40,057 nt of DNA from Paenibacillus sp. Lineage in GTDB: Bacteria; Bacillota; Bacilli; Paenibacillales; Paenibacillaceae. The DNA lies in NCBI GenBank assembly GCA_017512705.1, contig JAFWEX010000045.1, positions 1-40,057 on the forward strand. The letters are read 5' to 3'. This document shows positions 1-8,258 of this stretch, piece after piece. Position 1 is the first letter of the stretch; every line of letters starts with the position of its first letter. A program made the translations under genes and the position numbers. Under the pieces are notes generated by a model. It worked only from the letters and a program-made list of their open reading frames with translations, was not told where the DNA came from and searched no databases.

Positions 1-20
1 CATTTGCACAACAAATGCCC

Positions 21-138
21 GTTTGGTGGCGATGGCGGAGGGGTTCCACACGTACCCATCCCGAACACGACCGTTAAGCCCTCTAGCGCCGATGGTACTT
101 GGACCGCAGGGTCCTGGGAGAGTAGGAAGCCGCCAAGC
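21..138 (+). rRNA. rrf: 5S ribosomal RNA
   Basis: A 118-base stretch begins GTTTGGTGGC and ends GCCGCCAAGC, so its two ends pair as helix I of 5S rRNA. It contains the conserved loop segment CCCATCCCGAACACG and the GGTACTTGGACCGCAGGGTCC region of helices IV/V. The 20 bases before it would be the tail of the 23S-5S spacer, so the window opens at the end of an rRNA operon. The exact ends are uncertain by one or two bases. Confidence 0.97.
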
Positions 139-146
139 AAACCAAG

Positions 147-177
147 ACACACTTGATGATATCAGGTGTGTTTTTTT
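147..177 (+). terminator. Terminator of the rRNA operon
   Basis: ACACACTTGAT pairs with ATCAGGTGTGT around a short loop and is followed by a run of eight T. It lies 8 bases after the 5S gene and no tRNA follows, so the rRNA operon ends here. Confidence 0.93.
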
Positions 178-373
178 ATATTCTTAATTGAAAATATTCA
201 AGTGAATCATCATGATTAAACAGGAGAGTAACGCTAAGGAGACCAGAGACAATAGGATGCGTACTTTTCATTTGGAATGATAACATTTAAACTAATATGT
301 AGGCCTTGTAGCATCAGCAGACCGAATATAACGGAGGCTCAAAATAAATTACAGAGAAAAGGACGTGGAGCGA

Positions 374-1051
374 ATGGACGTTACTGTACGAACGAAGAAA
401 AAAGAAGAGATCTTGCAGGCATTTCAATTCCGTCATGCCACGAAGCTATTTGATGCATCACGCAAAATTACAGAAGAAGATTTTGCTTTCATACTTGAAA
501 CAGGTCGCTTGTCTCCAAGTTCCATTGGATTCGAGCCTTGGAAGTTTCTCATTGTACAAAATCCGGAGTTCCGTCAGCGGCTGTCCGAGGTGTCGTCTGG
601 TGCACAACGGCAGTTAGCTACTGCAAGTCATTTTATTGTGATCTTGGCACGCACAGATGCCAGCTACAATTCTCCGTATGCAGAATACATGCTGAAAGAG
701 GTTCAGGGTATGCCTGAAGATGTCTTTGAGCTGACAAGTGCAGCATACGGTAATTTTCAGAACAACCAGGGTTTACTCCAAAATGCTAAAACTTTATTCG
801 ACTGGGCATCTAAACAGACCTACATTGCCCTTGGCAATATGATGACCGCTGCGGCTCAGATTGGCATTGATTCATGTCCAATTGAGGGGTACAACTATGA
901 AGAGGTACATCGCATTTTGGAAGAAGCAGGACTGCTGGAGGACGGTGCATGGGACGTATCAGTGATGGCTGCGTTTGGTTATCGTGCAGAGGAGCCACAT
1001 CGGGAGAAGTCACGCCAGTCTATTGAACAAATCTCACACTGGATTAAATAA
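374..1051 (+). CDS. yfkO: NAD(P)H nitroreductase, YfkO type
   Basis: This is a flavin (FMN) dependent nitroreductase-family enzyme, expected to act in the cytoplasm as a dimer and to reduce nitro-compounds or quinones with NAD(P)H. Visible family marks are the N-terminal FRHATKLFD, the FMN-contact stretch ETGRLSPSSIGFEPWKF, and the C-terminal block TYIALGNMMTAAAQIGIDSCPIEG, quoted here as two parts ending at SCPIEG. The overall pattern matches B. subtilis YfkO as I remember it, at similar length (about 225 residues). An in-frame GTG lies at 365, but AAAGGA at 359-363 is only one base from it and ten from the ATG at 374, so the ATG is preferred. The gene is apparently monocistronic. The physiological substrate cannot be read from the sequence. 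Confidence 0.9.
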   Translation: MDVTVRTKKKEEILQAFQFRHATKLFDASRKITEEDFAFILETGRLSPSSIGFEPWKFLIVQNPEFRQRLSEVSSGAQRQLATASHFIVILARTDASYNSPYAEYMLKEVQGMPEDVFELTSAAYGNFQNNQGLLQNAKTLFDWASKQTYIALGNMMTAAAQIGIDSCPIEGYNYEEVHRILEEAGLLEDGAWDVSVMAAFGYRAEEPHREKSRQSIEQISHWIK

Positions 1052-1171
1052 TTCGTTAAGAGCTATATCATGTCCTTATAGATACCTATCGGTTTGAAGT
1101 GATCGGGCACTACAAGTGCTCCTTCATTTCGTTGTGAAGCAGTATAAATGGAACAACAGATATGAAACCCC

Positions 1172-1204
1172 AAGCCGGCTCTTGATGAGTCGGTTTGTTC
1201 GTTT
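1172..1204 (+). terminator. Weak hairpin terminator after the nitroreductase gene
   Basis: AAGCCGGCTC pairs with GAGTCGGTTT, using G-T wobbles, around a 5-base loop. The tail (GTTCGTTTG) is only partly T-rich, so termination may be incomplete. Confidence 0.5.
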
Positions 1205-1211
1205 GTGGCGT

Positions 1212-1240
1212 TTGGCAAAAGGACAAAAAGGGGGTATAAT
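1212..1240 (+). promoter_or_regulatory. Sigma-A promoter of the ArsR gene
   Basis: TTGGCA (1212-1217) and a perfect TATAAT (1235-1240) are separated by 17 bases. The A of the ArsR ATG is at 1247, where a transcript from this promoter should start, so the mRNA may be leaderless. Confidence 0.75.
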
Positions 1241-1246
1241 TAACCC

Positions 1247-1558
1247 ATGGAACCTATACTCATTTTCAAAGCATTATCCAATGAGACGCGCAGGCAGATC
1301 CTGCTGTGGCTGAAAAACCCAGAGCAGCATTTCTCACCGCTTGAGTTATCTCAACATCCAGATGGCGGCAAGAGTGGCATTTGTGTGGGTACAATTCAAG
1401 TGAAGGCTGGACTGGCTCAGTCCGTAATCTCCAGCTATTTGTCGACGATGCTCAAGGCGGGGTTACTGCTCTCGGAGCGCAGAGGACAATGGACGTACTA
1501 TCGCCGTAATGAAGAGACGATACAGGCATTTGCGGAGTACGTGCAGCACGAGTTGTAA
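1247..1558 (+). CDS. ArsR-family winged-helix transcriptional regulator
   Basis: A 103-residue DNA-binding repressor-type protein. The N-terminus IFKALSNETRRQILLWL is the typical ArsR opening helix, AGLAQSVISSYLSTMLKAGLL is the recognition helix region (split by me at about residues 57-77), and RRGQWTYYRR is the beta-wing. No CxC or other clear metal-binding set is seen; the single Cys in GICVG is isolated. Metal sensing is therefore unlikely, and an electrophile, redox or protein-level signal is possible. It lies 244 bases upstream of a flavin-dependent oxidoreductase gene on the same strand, a common pairing, so that gene is the likely target besides itself. The start is the first ATG. It sits only 6 bases after a perfect -10 box, with no Shine-Dalgarno at normal spacing. 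Confidence 0.88.
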   Translation: MEPILIFKALSNETRRQILLWLKNPEQHFSPLELSQHPDGGKSGICVGTIQVKAGLAQSVISSYLSTMLKAGLLLSERRGQWTYYRRNEETIQAFAEYVQHEL

Positions 1559-1802
1559 GCCGGATGCCGGAACGGAAATCAGATGCAATACGCAGCAAGC
1601 AGGGGATTCCGTCCGGATGTGAACGGCTATACGCTTAAGCATGTGTGCATACATTGACTCTAGAGCTTCGTTATTCTGCGTTGAATCAGCGATAGTGTAG
1701 TAGCATAAGCTGTGTCTGATACGAAACAAAGTCAACTTTTGTTTATTTATATCTATATATCTGGATATGCAAAAATATAATCTAAGAGGAGCATAAACGT
1801 AT

Positions 1803-2828
1803 ATGAATACTGAACAACAACATAAACAGCATATAAAAGACGTGAAATTGTCAGTGCTTGATCTTGCACCAGTCGTTGTAGGGTCTACCCCTGCGGAAGC
1901 ACTTCGCAACAGCCTGGATCTGGCACAGCATGCCGAGCAATGGGGGTACCATCGCTATTGGGTAGCTGAGCACCATAATATGCCCGGTATCGCTTCATCC
2001 GCAACATCTGTTGTAATTGGGCATCTCGCAGGAGGAACCAAAACGATTCGCGTAGGTTCTGGTGGTATTATGTTGCCTAACCATGCACCACTTGTCATTG
2101 CAGAGCAATTTGGCACACTGGAGTCATTATATCCTGGTCGCATTGATCTAGGTCTGGGTCGTGCACCGGGCAGTGATCGCCGTACATCTCTTGCGCTGCG
2201 TAAAGATCTGAATAGTGGGGAAGATTTCCCTGAGCTGTTATCCGAGCTGCGGGCATATTTCGATGCATCGGCAACATCGTACCATGCACCCGTACGTGCT
2301 GTACCCGGCGAAGGGCTGAATATTCCGATCTATCTGCTGGGTTCCAGTGATTTTAGTGCACGCTTGGCAGGCCAGCTGGGATTACCGTTTGCTTTTGCGA
2401 GCCACTTCTCACCAGATTATATACGTATTGCTTTGGATACCTATCGTAACAGCTTCCAGCCATCGGAGAACCTGAAAGAGCCTTATGTGATTCTGGGTGT
2501 GAACGCTGTGGTGGCAGATACGGACGAAGAAGCTGCTTGGCTGGGAACAACGATGCAGCAGCAGTTTCTGAATATCATCCGTGGTACGACAGGACTTGTG
2601 CAGCCACCAGCAGTGATGGATGGCAAATGGACCGAGCGCGAACAAGCTGCTGTGGCTCAGACACTCAAGGTGGCGGTAAACGGTTCGCCGGAGAAAGTAC
2701 GCGAACAGCTTGAATCGTTCATCCGCCAGACACAAGCGGATGAACTAATTATTACGTCGATGATCTATGATCATCAAGCACGTCTGCACTCGTATGAGTT
2801 AATCTCGCAGCTTGCGGGAAACCATTAA
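1803..2828 (+). CDS. LLM-class flavin-dependent oxidoreductase (luciferase-like)
   Basis: A 341-residue member of the bacterial-luciferase-like monooxygenase family, expected to use reduced FMN or F420-type flavin with oxygen. Visible are [19 protein letters not shown] at the N-terminus, [17 protein letters not shown] (the conserved AEHH strand), [20 protein letters not shown], the block [14 protein letters not shown], and a C-terminal [13 protein letters not shown]. This single-component subgroup includes B. subtilis YceB. The product and substrate are unknown. AAGAGGA at 1784-1790 is the ribosome binding site, at slightly long spacing. A terminator follows at 2878. The upstream AT-rich stretch 1741-1770 has imperfect inverted repeats (ATAT-CTGG-ATAT), a possible site for the neighbouring ArsR protein. 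Confidence 0.88.
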   Translation: MNTEQQHKQHIKDVKLSVLDLAPVVVGSTPAEALRNSLDLAQHAEQWGYHRYWVAEHHNMPGIASSATSVVIGHLAGGTKTIRVGSGGIMLPNHAPLVIAEQFGTLESLYPGRIDLGLGRAPGSDRRTSLALRKDLNSGEDFPELLSELRAYFDASATSYHAPVRAVPGEGLNIPIYLLGSSDFSARLAGQLGLPFAFASHFSPDYIRIALDTYRNSFQPSENLKEPYVILGVNAVVADTDEEAAWLGTTMQQQFLNIIRGTTGLVQPPAVMDGKWTEREQAAVAQTLKVAVNGSPEKVREQLESFIRQTQADELIITSMIYDHQARLHSYELISQLAGNH

Positions 2829-2877
2829 TCTTTTGCTTGGCAGCAGGAGATCAAGAATAGAATCAGGCTGCAGATCA

Positions 2878-2910
2878 ACGGTTCGCCTCCAGAGGAGGTG
2901 GGCCGTTTTT
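2878..2910 (+). terminator. Rho-independent terminator after the LLM oxidoreductase gene
   Basis: ACGGTTCGCCTCC pairs with GGAGGTGGGCCGT (two wobbles and a mismatch) around the loop AGA, followed by six T. Confidence 0.85.
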
Positions 2911-3159
2911 GGCGTGGGAATAATTTCAATGGGACCAATTGGGGCATGGGGGTTGTTTTGGGGTAAAATGACTTTACTTGGCGAATTTGAAACGGTCAAA
3001 CAGATCATACGTATAAATCGAGAGTGTTATACATATGTTGGCTTGTACAAGTTAATTGTAACTTCAAGCACAAAGAGTATTCTGCGGCTAGCAGCTCGAT
3101 GTGCCTACAACATAATTGATATAAACAGAATGATGATCCATAAGAAAGGAAGAAAGCCT
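2911..3159 (+). other. Leader region of the AI-2E transporter gene, no gene seen
   Basis: With the terminator before it, this makes a 331-base gap. The reading frame of the transporter stays open through it, but the translation looks non-coding and lacks a ribosome binding site. A weak promoter-like pair, TTGAAA (2987) and TATAAA (3012), has a 19-base spacer. Nothing else is supportable. Confidence 0.4.
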
Positions 3160-4335
3160 ATGGAGCAACCTGAGCACAAGTTGGAAAACCAAACGCGAGT
3201 TTGGCCGGAGCGGTTCAAACGCTTCTTTTTGAATAACAAATTTGTACTATTTCTATTAATTTTGCTGTTGGTTGGACTGAATATTATGGTATTGACCAAG
3301 GTATCGTTTGTGTTCCACCCATTGGCCGTGTTAATTAAAACGATTATACTCCCCATTATTCTGTCGGGTATACTCTATTACCTTCTGAATCCGCTTGTGG
3401 ATGTGATGGAACGATGGAAAATCAAGCGAGGTTGGGGCATTCTGATTCTATATCTCGCTATTGGTGGCGTGCTAACGGTCGTGGTACTGGCAGTCATTCC
3501 AGTGTTACGTCATCAGATCATGGGGCTAATCGACAACTTCCCTACCTATAGTGAAACCGTAAGGGATCAATTCGAGGAACTGACAGGCAGTCAGTTATTC
3601 AGCCAGGTGCAGGAGACCGTCAACATGAACTGGCAGGACTGGTGGGGAACCGTCTCCGAGAAGGCAACAGAGATTCTTAACTCCACGTGGACCAAGCTTG
3701 GCGGGTTCCTTGGTGCTTTTACCGAGACGGTGTTATCGATTGTAACCGTGCCATTTATTCTGTTCTATCTGCTCAAGGACGGCAAGAAGCTTCCGGAGAA
3801 GATTTTATCCTTTTTGCCTATCAAAAGCCGTACTGGTGCAATGCATGTGTTGCATGATATCAATCACCAGATCAGCTCATTCATCCGTGGACAGATTATC
3901 GTCAGCATGTGTATCGGGGTACTGCTCTACATCGGGTATATGATCATTGGTCTGGACTACGCATTGATCCTTGCGATCATTGCTTCCTTTACGAGTGTGG
4001 TTCCATATCTGGGGCCTGCAATTGCCATTACGCCTGCTTTGATTGTGGCTCTGGTTACTTCGCCAATTATGCTGCTGAAAATGATCGTAGTGTGGACTGC
4101 GGTACAGTTAATTGAAGGTAAATTCATCTCACCACAGATTATGGGCAAAACGCTCAAGATTCATCCGATCACAATTATATTTGTCATTCTAACTTCAGGG
4201 AATTTGTTCGGGGTGGTGGGCATCCTGCTCGCAGTTCCGGGATATGCGGTACTCAAAGTGGTGGTGTCCCATATTTTCAACCTGTTTAAGGACAAATCCG
4301 GTCTATACGATCCAAACAATAACAAGTTACTGTAG
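3160..4335 (+). CDS. AI-2E family (PerM-like) membrane transporter
   Basis: A 391-residue polytopic membrane protein of the AI-2E transporter / PerM superfamily. The pattern fits: two hydrophobic segments near residues 26-48 and 58-82, a third near 95-118, an amphipathic extracytoplasmic stretch (about 120-190, rich in Trp and Glu), then a cluster of membrane spans from about 195 to the C-terminus with [20 protein letters not shown] and the family mark [20 protein letters not shown]. Members export autoinducer-2, ions or unknown solutes, so the substrate is open. The ATG at 3160 is preceded by AAGAAAGGAAGAAA. The frame is open further upstream, but that part is not protein-like. It ends in a shared bidirectional terminator facing the cadC-like gene. 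Confidence 0.9.
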   Translation: MEQPEHKLENQTRVWPERFKRFFLNNKFVLFLLILLLVGLNIMVLTKVSFVFHPLAVLIKTIILPIILSGILYYLLNPLVDVMERWKIKRGWGILILYLAIGGVLTVVVLAVIPVLRHQIMGLIDNFPTYSETVRDQFEELTGSQLFSQVQETVNMNWQDWWGTVSEKATEILNSTWTKLGGFLGAFTETVLSIVTVPFILFYLLKDGKKLPEKILSFLPIKSRTGAMHVLHDINHQISSFIRGQIIVSMCIGVLLYIGYMIIGLDYALILAIIASFTSVVPYLGPAIAITPALIVALVTSPIMLLKMIVVWTAVQLIEGKFISPQIMGKTLKIHPITIIFVILTSGNLFGVVGILLAVPGYAVLKVVVSHIFNLFKDKSGLYDPNNNKLL

Positions 4336-4389
4336 TTGTAAGTAAAATTGATTAATGTAAGTCTGATGTTTAAAACGGTTCCCTAAATA

Positions 4390-4440
4390 CAACAAAACCC
4401 CCGCTCATCGGCATGGTGCCGAGAATCGGGGGTTTTGTTG
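4390..4440. terminator. Bidirectional terminator between convergent genes
   Basis: CAACAAAACCCCC (4390-4402) is the exact reverse complement of GGGGGTTTTGTTG (4428-4440), and TCGGCA/TGCCGA extends the hairpin inside. T-rich tails occur on both strands, so it can serve the transporter gene (+) and the cadC-like gene (-). Confidence 0.92.
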
Positions 4441-4463
4441 ATCTAAACAGGCTGGCTCGAAGC

Positions 4464-4835
4464 CTAGCCGTGTTTAATATGTTGAAGCGTTTGGAGGAAT
4501 ATCTGCTCAATGTGAGCATCATCCAAAGAGTAATACACCGTCTTGCCTTCCTTACGCCGCTTCACAATCCGCATATTGCGCAGGGATCGCAGCTGATGGG
4601 AGATGGCTGACTGGCCCATGCCGAGCAGTACCGTTAGATCATGCACACATAATTCTTTCTGTAATAGTGCATCAATAATACGTAGACGTGTTGGGTCACT
4701 AAATGCTTTGAACCAATCCGCCATCTCGGAAGAGGTGTCCCGATCTATAAGTGAGGTGCGAATGGTAAGCACATCGGCTTCTGTGCCTGAGCAAGTTTCA
4801 TCGCAATCATGTGGAGCTTTAACCGGTTGTTCCAT
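4464..4835 (-). CDS. cadC: CadC/CzrA-type metal-responsive ArsR repressor
   Basis: A 123-residue ArsR/SmtB-family repressor that should block transcription until it binds Zn, Cd or Pb. FKAFSDPTRLRIIDALL and ELCVHDLTVLLGMGQSAISH form the helix-turn-helix, and RRKEGKTVYYSLDD the wing. The alpha-5 metal site is complete: D106-x-H108 then H119-xx-H122, the CzrA spacing. An alpha-3N-like site is also suggested by N-terminal C11-xxx-C15 and C63-x-H65, where CadC has C-x-C. The ATG at 4835 is preferred over an in-frame GTG at 4844 because AGGCGGTGA lies 5 bases before it. It diverges from the P-type ATPase gene, which is its expected target. Confidence 0.9.
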   Translation of the reverse strand: MEQPVKAPHDCDETCSGTEADVLTIRTSLIDRDTSSEMADWFKAFSDPTRLRIIDALLQKELCVHDLTVLLGMGQSAISHQLRSLRNMRIVKRRKEGKTVYYSLDDAHIEQIFLQTLQHIKHG

Positions 4836-4871
4836 GCCTATCACCGCCTATGTTTAACAACTGATAGTTAT

Positions 4872-4894
4872 ATTATATCCAAAAAACGCCTAAA
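4872..4894 (-). promoter_or_regulatory. Likely -10 box and spacer element of the cadC promoter
   Basis: On the minus strand TATAAT lies at 4877-4872. TTTAGGCGT sits just upstream of it (4894-4886) inside what would be the spacer. The -35 hexamer is poor, which suggests weak or regulated expression. Confidence 0.5.
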
Positions 4895-4944
4895 GCGAAA
4901 TAATTACTATTAGCATATTCTGTATGCAAAATCAACAACTCATG

Positions 4945-4974
4945 TTGACACTCCAGTTTAGGCGTGCATATAAT
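4945..4974 (+). promoter_or_regulatory. Sigma-A promoter of the cadA-like gene
   Basis: Perfect TTGACA (4945-4950) and perfect TATAAT (4969-4974) with an 18-base spacer. The spacer contains TTTAGGCGT (4957-4965), the inverted copy of the element in the divergent cadC promoter. Confidence 0.88.
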
Positions 4975-4988
4975 AGGGTTAATTATAA

Positions 4989-5012
4989 CATATGAACAAT
5001 TGCTCATGTATG
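4989..5012 (+). promoter_or_regulatory. SmtB/CzrA-type operator downstream of the cadA start site
   Basis: A near-perfect palindrome, ATGAACAATTGCTCAT (4992-5007, one mismatched pair), with AT-rich flanks. It resembles the TGAACA-NN-T-NN-TCA operators of zinc-sensing ArsR proteins. It begins about 8-10 bases after the predicted transcription start, so a bound CadC would block the ATPase promoter. Confidence 0.75.
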
Positions 5013-5126
5013 GAGATTACAGAAATTTTGGAGAAAACAGCGGTTGGAGGGTTATTCCTTCAATGAAGTACTCATGTAAAAATACTTTGATTCAACTTTT
5101 TTCGGACTGCAAAGGGGAGAAGTCAC

Positions 5127-7553
5127 ATGGGAACCGGACAGGAACAGGTGAAAAGGGAACTGCTGCTCGACGGACTAGATTGTGCCAACTGTGCACTTAA
5201 GATTGAAAATGGAGTAAGTAAAATAAAAGGTATTCATGAATGCTCCGTGAATTTTGTGACCAAAACGTTATCCATGTACACCACATCCGATATGGATGAG
5301 CAGGTGGTGGAGGAAGCGAAACGGAAGGTGCTACGGCTCGAGCCCCATATCCGTATCTCGGAAAAAGGCAAAGGACATCAAGGCCCAAGCCGTCCAGCGC
5401 GCAGTTATAACATGAATAGTGATGAACAACAGGCAGGAGAGCATAACGATCTCCATAATCACCATCATGACCATTACCATGAACACTCGGATGGAGAGTC
5501 TCATTCTCATCATAGTCACGCTCATACGGATTCAACAAATGGGGCCAGCACACACCAGCATAGTCATCACAGTGACGGACATTCCCATGCACATACTCAT
5601 GAACATGAACACGGACAGAAACAGGGTCACAGTCATGCACACAGCCACACGGAGAGCGGTGACGCTCATGCAGGTCATTCGCACGAACATGGTGCCGGAC
5701 AGATCAAAACGCTGCTAGCCCGGTTGGCTGCTGGATCTGTGCTGCTTGCTGCAGCGATCTGGTCACCGGTGGATGGCTGGGCTCAGCTTGCACTTTATGT
5801 GGTGGCGTATATCATTGCTGGTGGAGATATTGTACTTCAGGCATTCAAAAATATCATTCGCGGTCAGGTGTTTGATGAGTACTTTCTGATGACCGTCGCT
5901 ACGCTTGGTGCATTTGCGATCGGAGAGTATCCTGAAGGTGTTGCGGTCATGCTCTTCTATCAGCTTGGAGAGCTGTTCCAGGGTATGGCAGTCAACCGCT
6001 CACGTAAGTCCATCGAATCTCTGATGGATATACGCCCGGACTATGCCAACGTACTTACGGGTGCAGGGGAGGAAACGCAGCGTGTATCGCCGGAAGAGGT
6101 GAACATTGGTGACCGTATCGTGGTTAAGGCCGGGGAGAGGGTGCCGCTGGACGGCATTGTGAAAGCAGGTCGATCCATGGTCGACACATCAGCGTTGACA
6201 GGAGAATCTGTTCCAAGAGAATTGGAGCCTGGAAGTGATGTGCTTAGCGGTTTTGTGAATAAAAACGGGTTGTTAACGATAGAAGTCACCAAAACCTTTG
6301 GAGAATCCACCGTATCCAAAATTCTCGACATGGTGCAGAATGCCAGCAGCCGCAAGGCGAAAACAGAGCATTTTATCAGCAAATTTGCACGGTATTATAC
6401 TCCTGTTGTTGTCATCCTCGCGGCTCTCATTGCCTTTCTTCCTCCGCTACTGCTTAGCGGGGCAACATTTGCTGATTGGATCTATCGTGCACTCGTGTTT
6501 CTCGTTATCTCATGTCCTTGTGCACTGGTTGTTTCGATCCCGCTTGGTTTCTTCGGGGGAATTGGTGCAGCTTCGCGAAACGGCATTTTGGTCAAAGGAA
6601 GTAACTACCTTGAGGCTTTGAATGACGTTAGCGTGGTGGTGTTCGACAAAACGGGCACGCTAACCAAAGGTGTATTTAAGGTTACCTCTGTTCATCCTGA
6701 AGGTACGCGCTCAGAAGAGGAACTACTGAGACTGGCAGCGATTGCTGAATTGAACTCGAATCATCCGATTGCAGAGTCCATTCGTGCCGCCTGGGGGAAA
6801 GACATTCCTACACAAGGTGTGGAGGGATATGACGAGGTAGCTGGACATGGGATTATAGTCAATGTAAACGGTCAGGAAGTCCTTGCAGGCAACGCGAAGC
6901 TGATGGAACAGGCAGGAATTGTTTATACGAAACCACTAACTGTAGGAACGGTTGTGCACGTTGCTGAAGCAGGACAGTATGTCGGACATCTGATCATTGC
7001 CGATGAAGTGAAAGACGATGCGGCATCTGCGATCGAGGCACTTAAGCAGCTCGGCATCCGCAAAACGGTCATGTTGACCGGTGATGCCAAAGCAGTAGGC
7101 GAAGCTGTTGGGCGTCAGCTTGGTGTGGATGAGGTTCATGCCGAACTGCTGCCACAGGACAAAGTCGAACGGTTGGAACAACTGGAACAGGCAAAGTCAC
7201 CGAAGGAAAAGATGATCTTTGTTGGTGATGGCATTAACGATACCCCCGTATTGGCACGTGCGGATGTCGGCGTTGCGATGGGCGGGCTCGGATCGGATGC
7301 GGCGATAGAAGCTGCAGATGTCGTCATTATGACGGATGAACCCTCCAGAATTGCTAGTGCCATCCGTATTGCGAAACGCACGCGTCGTATCGTCTGGCAG
7401 AACATTGGATTCGCGTTGGGAGTCAAAGCGGTCTTCCTGCTGCTCGGAGTGTTCGGGATCGCCACCATGTGGGAAGCCGTGTTCTCTGATGTGGGTGTCA
7501 CGGTGCTTGCGGTACTTAATGCGATGCGAGTGCTTCGAATCAAGGACGTTTAA
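5127..7553 (+). CDS. cadA: Heavy-metal (Zn/Cd/Pb) exporting P1B-type ATPase
   Basis: An 808-residue ATP-driven metal exporter in the cytoplasmic membrane. In order: an HMA domain (about 8-75) with the metal-binding C19-A-N-C22; a long His-rich stretch (106-188, about 31 His); two to four membrane helices; the actuator motif TGES; membrane motif C463-P-C465; phosphorylation site D507 in DKTGTLTKG; NHPIAESI (HP locus); GDGINDTPVLARADVGVAMG; and a last membrane pair with K and DVG, the P1B-2 (Zn/Cd/Pb) signature rather than copper. The start is ATG after AAAGGGGAGA. It is divergent from the cadC-like repressor, with a strong promoter and operator between them. The His-rich segment suggests zinc buffering or sensing. 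Cadmium may be a secondary substrate. Confidence 0.93.
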   Translation: MGTGQEQVKRELLLDGLDCANCALKIENGVSKIKGIHECSVNFVTKTLSMYTTSDMDEQVVEEAKRKVLRLEPHIRISEKGKGHQGPSRPARSYNMNSDEQQAGEHNDLHNHHHDHYHEHSDGESHSHHSHAHTDSTNGASTHQHSHHSDGHSHAHTHEHEHGQKQGHSHAHSHTESGDAHAGHSHEHGAGQIKTLLARLAAGSVLLAAAIWSPVDGWAQLALYVVAYIIAGGDIVLQAFKNIIRGQVFDEYFLMTVATLGAFAIGEYPEGVAVMLFYQLGELFQGMAVNRSRKSIESLMDIRPDYANVLTGAGEETQRVSPEEVNIGDRIVVKAGERVPLDGIVKAGRSMVDTSALTGESVPRELEPGSDVLSGFVNKNGLLTIEVTKTFGESTVSKILDMVQNASSRKAKTEHFISKFARYYTPVVVILAALIAFLPPLLLSGATFADWIYRALVFLVISCPCALVVSIPLGFFGGIGAASRNGILVKGSNYLEALNDVSVVVFDKTGTLTKGVFKVTSVHPEGTRSEEELLRLAAIAELNSNHPIAESIRAAWGKDIPTQGVEGYDEVAGHGIIVNVNGQEVLAGNAKLMEQAGIVYTKPLTVGTVVHVAEAGQYVGHLIIADEVKDDAASAIEALKQLGIRKTVMLTGDAKAVGEAVGRQLGVDEVHAELLPQDKVERLEQLEQAKSPKEKMIFVGDGINDTPVLARADVGVAMGGLGSDAAIEAADVVIMTDEPSRIASAIRIAKRTRRIVWQNIGFALGVKAVFLLLGVFGIATMWEAVFSDVGVTVLAVLNAMRVLRIKDV

Positions 7554-7572
7554 ATTGTTGAAACGTACAGCA

Positions 7573-7603
7573 AGGCTCTGCGTATATACGTAGAGCCGTT
7601 TTA
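7573..7603 (+). terminator. Terminator of the cadA-like gene
   Basis: GGCTCTGCGTA pairs with TACGTAGAGCC (sharing the TATA centre), followed by GTTTTA, a moderate T tail. Confidence 0.75.
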
Positions 7604-7662
7604 CTATTTATATAGCTGATGTATGATATAACCTGAGAGTTGATAAGAAGGAGCGAAACATT

Positions 7663-8013
7663 TTGGCAGGAGCATTATTGGGAATTATATGCGGAGTATG
7701 TTATTTCATTTTGGGATTGATGGTGTATAAGAAGCCGCCAAAACAAATTAATGGAATATATGGTTATCGTACACCACGAGCAATGAGTAACCCCACGTTA
7801 TGGGAAGAGGCACAGCGGTACAGCTCGGCACTGATGATGCAGTTTGGTTTTATTATCACTGCCTTTGGGGTTATCGGGTTCTGGCTTACAGATGTGCGTG
7901 CCTTAGTGCTGAGTCTGATTGCTGTCGTTTTTTATACAATTAGATTGTTTATGCGGGTTGAAGGACGTTTGAAGCAGATGCAGAGGGCGCAGCAGGAACA
8001 GGACAAACAATAA
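7663..8013 (+). CDS. SdpI-family small membrane protein
   Basis: A 116-residue protein with three hydrophobic segments (about 1-20, 58-78 and 81-100). Between the first two it carries the SdpI/YhfL domain mark, NGIYGYRTPRAMSNPTLWEE. In B. subtilis, SdpI is the immunity protein against the SdpC toxin and a signal receptor. No toxin, SdpR or processing genes are seen here, so this is probably one of the many stand-alone family members of unknown role. The start is a TTG preceded by AAGAAGGAGCG. The C-terminus is a charged, Gln-rich tail. It may be a single-gene unit, since terminators lie on both sides. Confidence 0.8.
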   Translation: MAGALLGIICGVCYFILGLMVYKKPPKQINGIYGYRTPRAMSNPTLWEEAQRYSSALMMQFGFIITAFGVIGFWLTDVRALVLSLIAVVFYTIRLFMRVEGRLKQMQRAQQEQDKQ

Positions 8014-8067
8014 GTTCAAATCATGCAGGAAGCATAAGTATAAAATAGGGACAAGATCGTCATATGG

Positions 8068-8093
8068 AGATCCGCATAAGCGGGTCTTTTTTT
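8068..8093 (+). terminator. Rho-independent terminator after the SdpI-family gene
   Basis: AGATCCGC pairs with GCGGGTCT (one G-T) around a 4-5 base loop, followed by eight T. Confidence 0.88.
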
Positions 8094-8258
8094 GTGTGAC
8101 CTGACGAGCTACCCTCATCCCGTGGAGGTCTGTTGTCCCAGCGATGAGAAGTATGACCTGGGTGGATACGGCGAAAATAGTGTATAAGTAGAGTAGGGTT
8201 CTATAGACTTGCAATGGATACGTTCGTAGATGAATTGAATGAATGGAGGATGCAGTTT

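Noticed and set aside
1559-1640. Inverted pair CCGGAACGGAAATC / GATTCCGTCCGG after the ArsR gene as a terminator
   Set aside because: The loop is long, the stem has bulges and there is no T-run.
2812-3159. N-terminal extension of the AI-2E transporter, and a frame overlapping the end of the LLM gene
   Set aside because: It contains the previous gene's terminator, overlaps that gene, and has no ribosome binding site. The ATG at 3160 has one.
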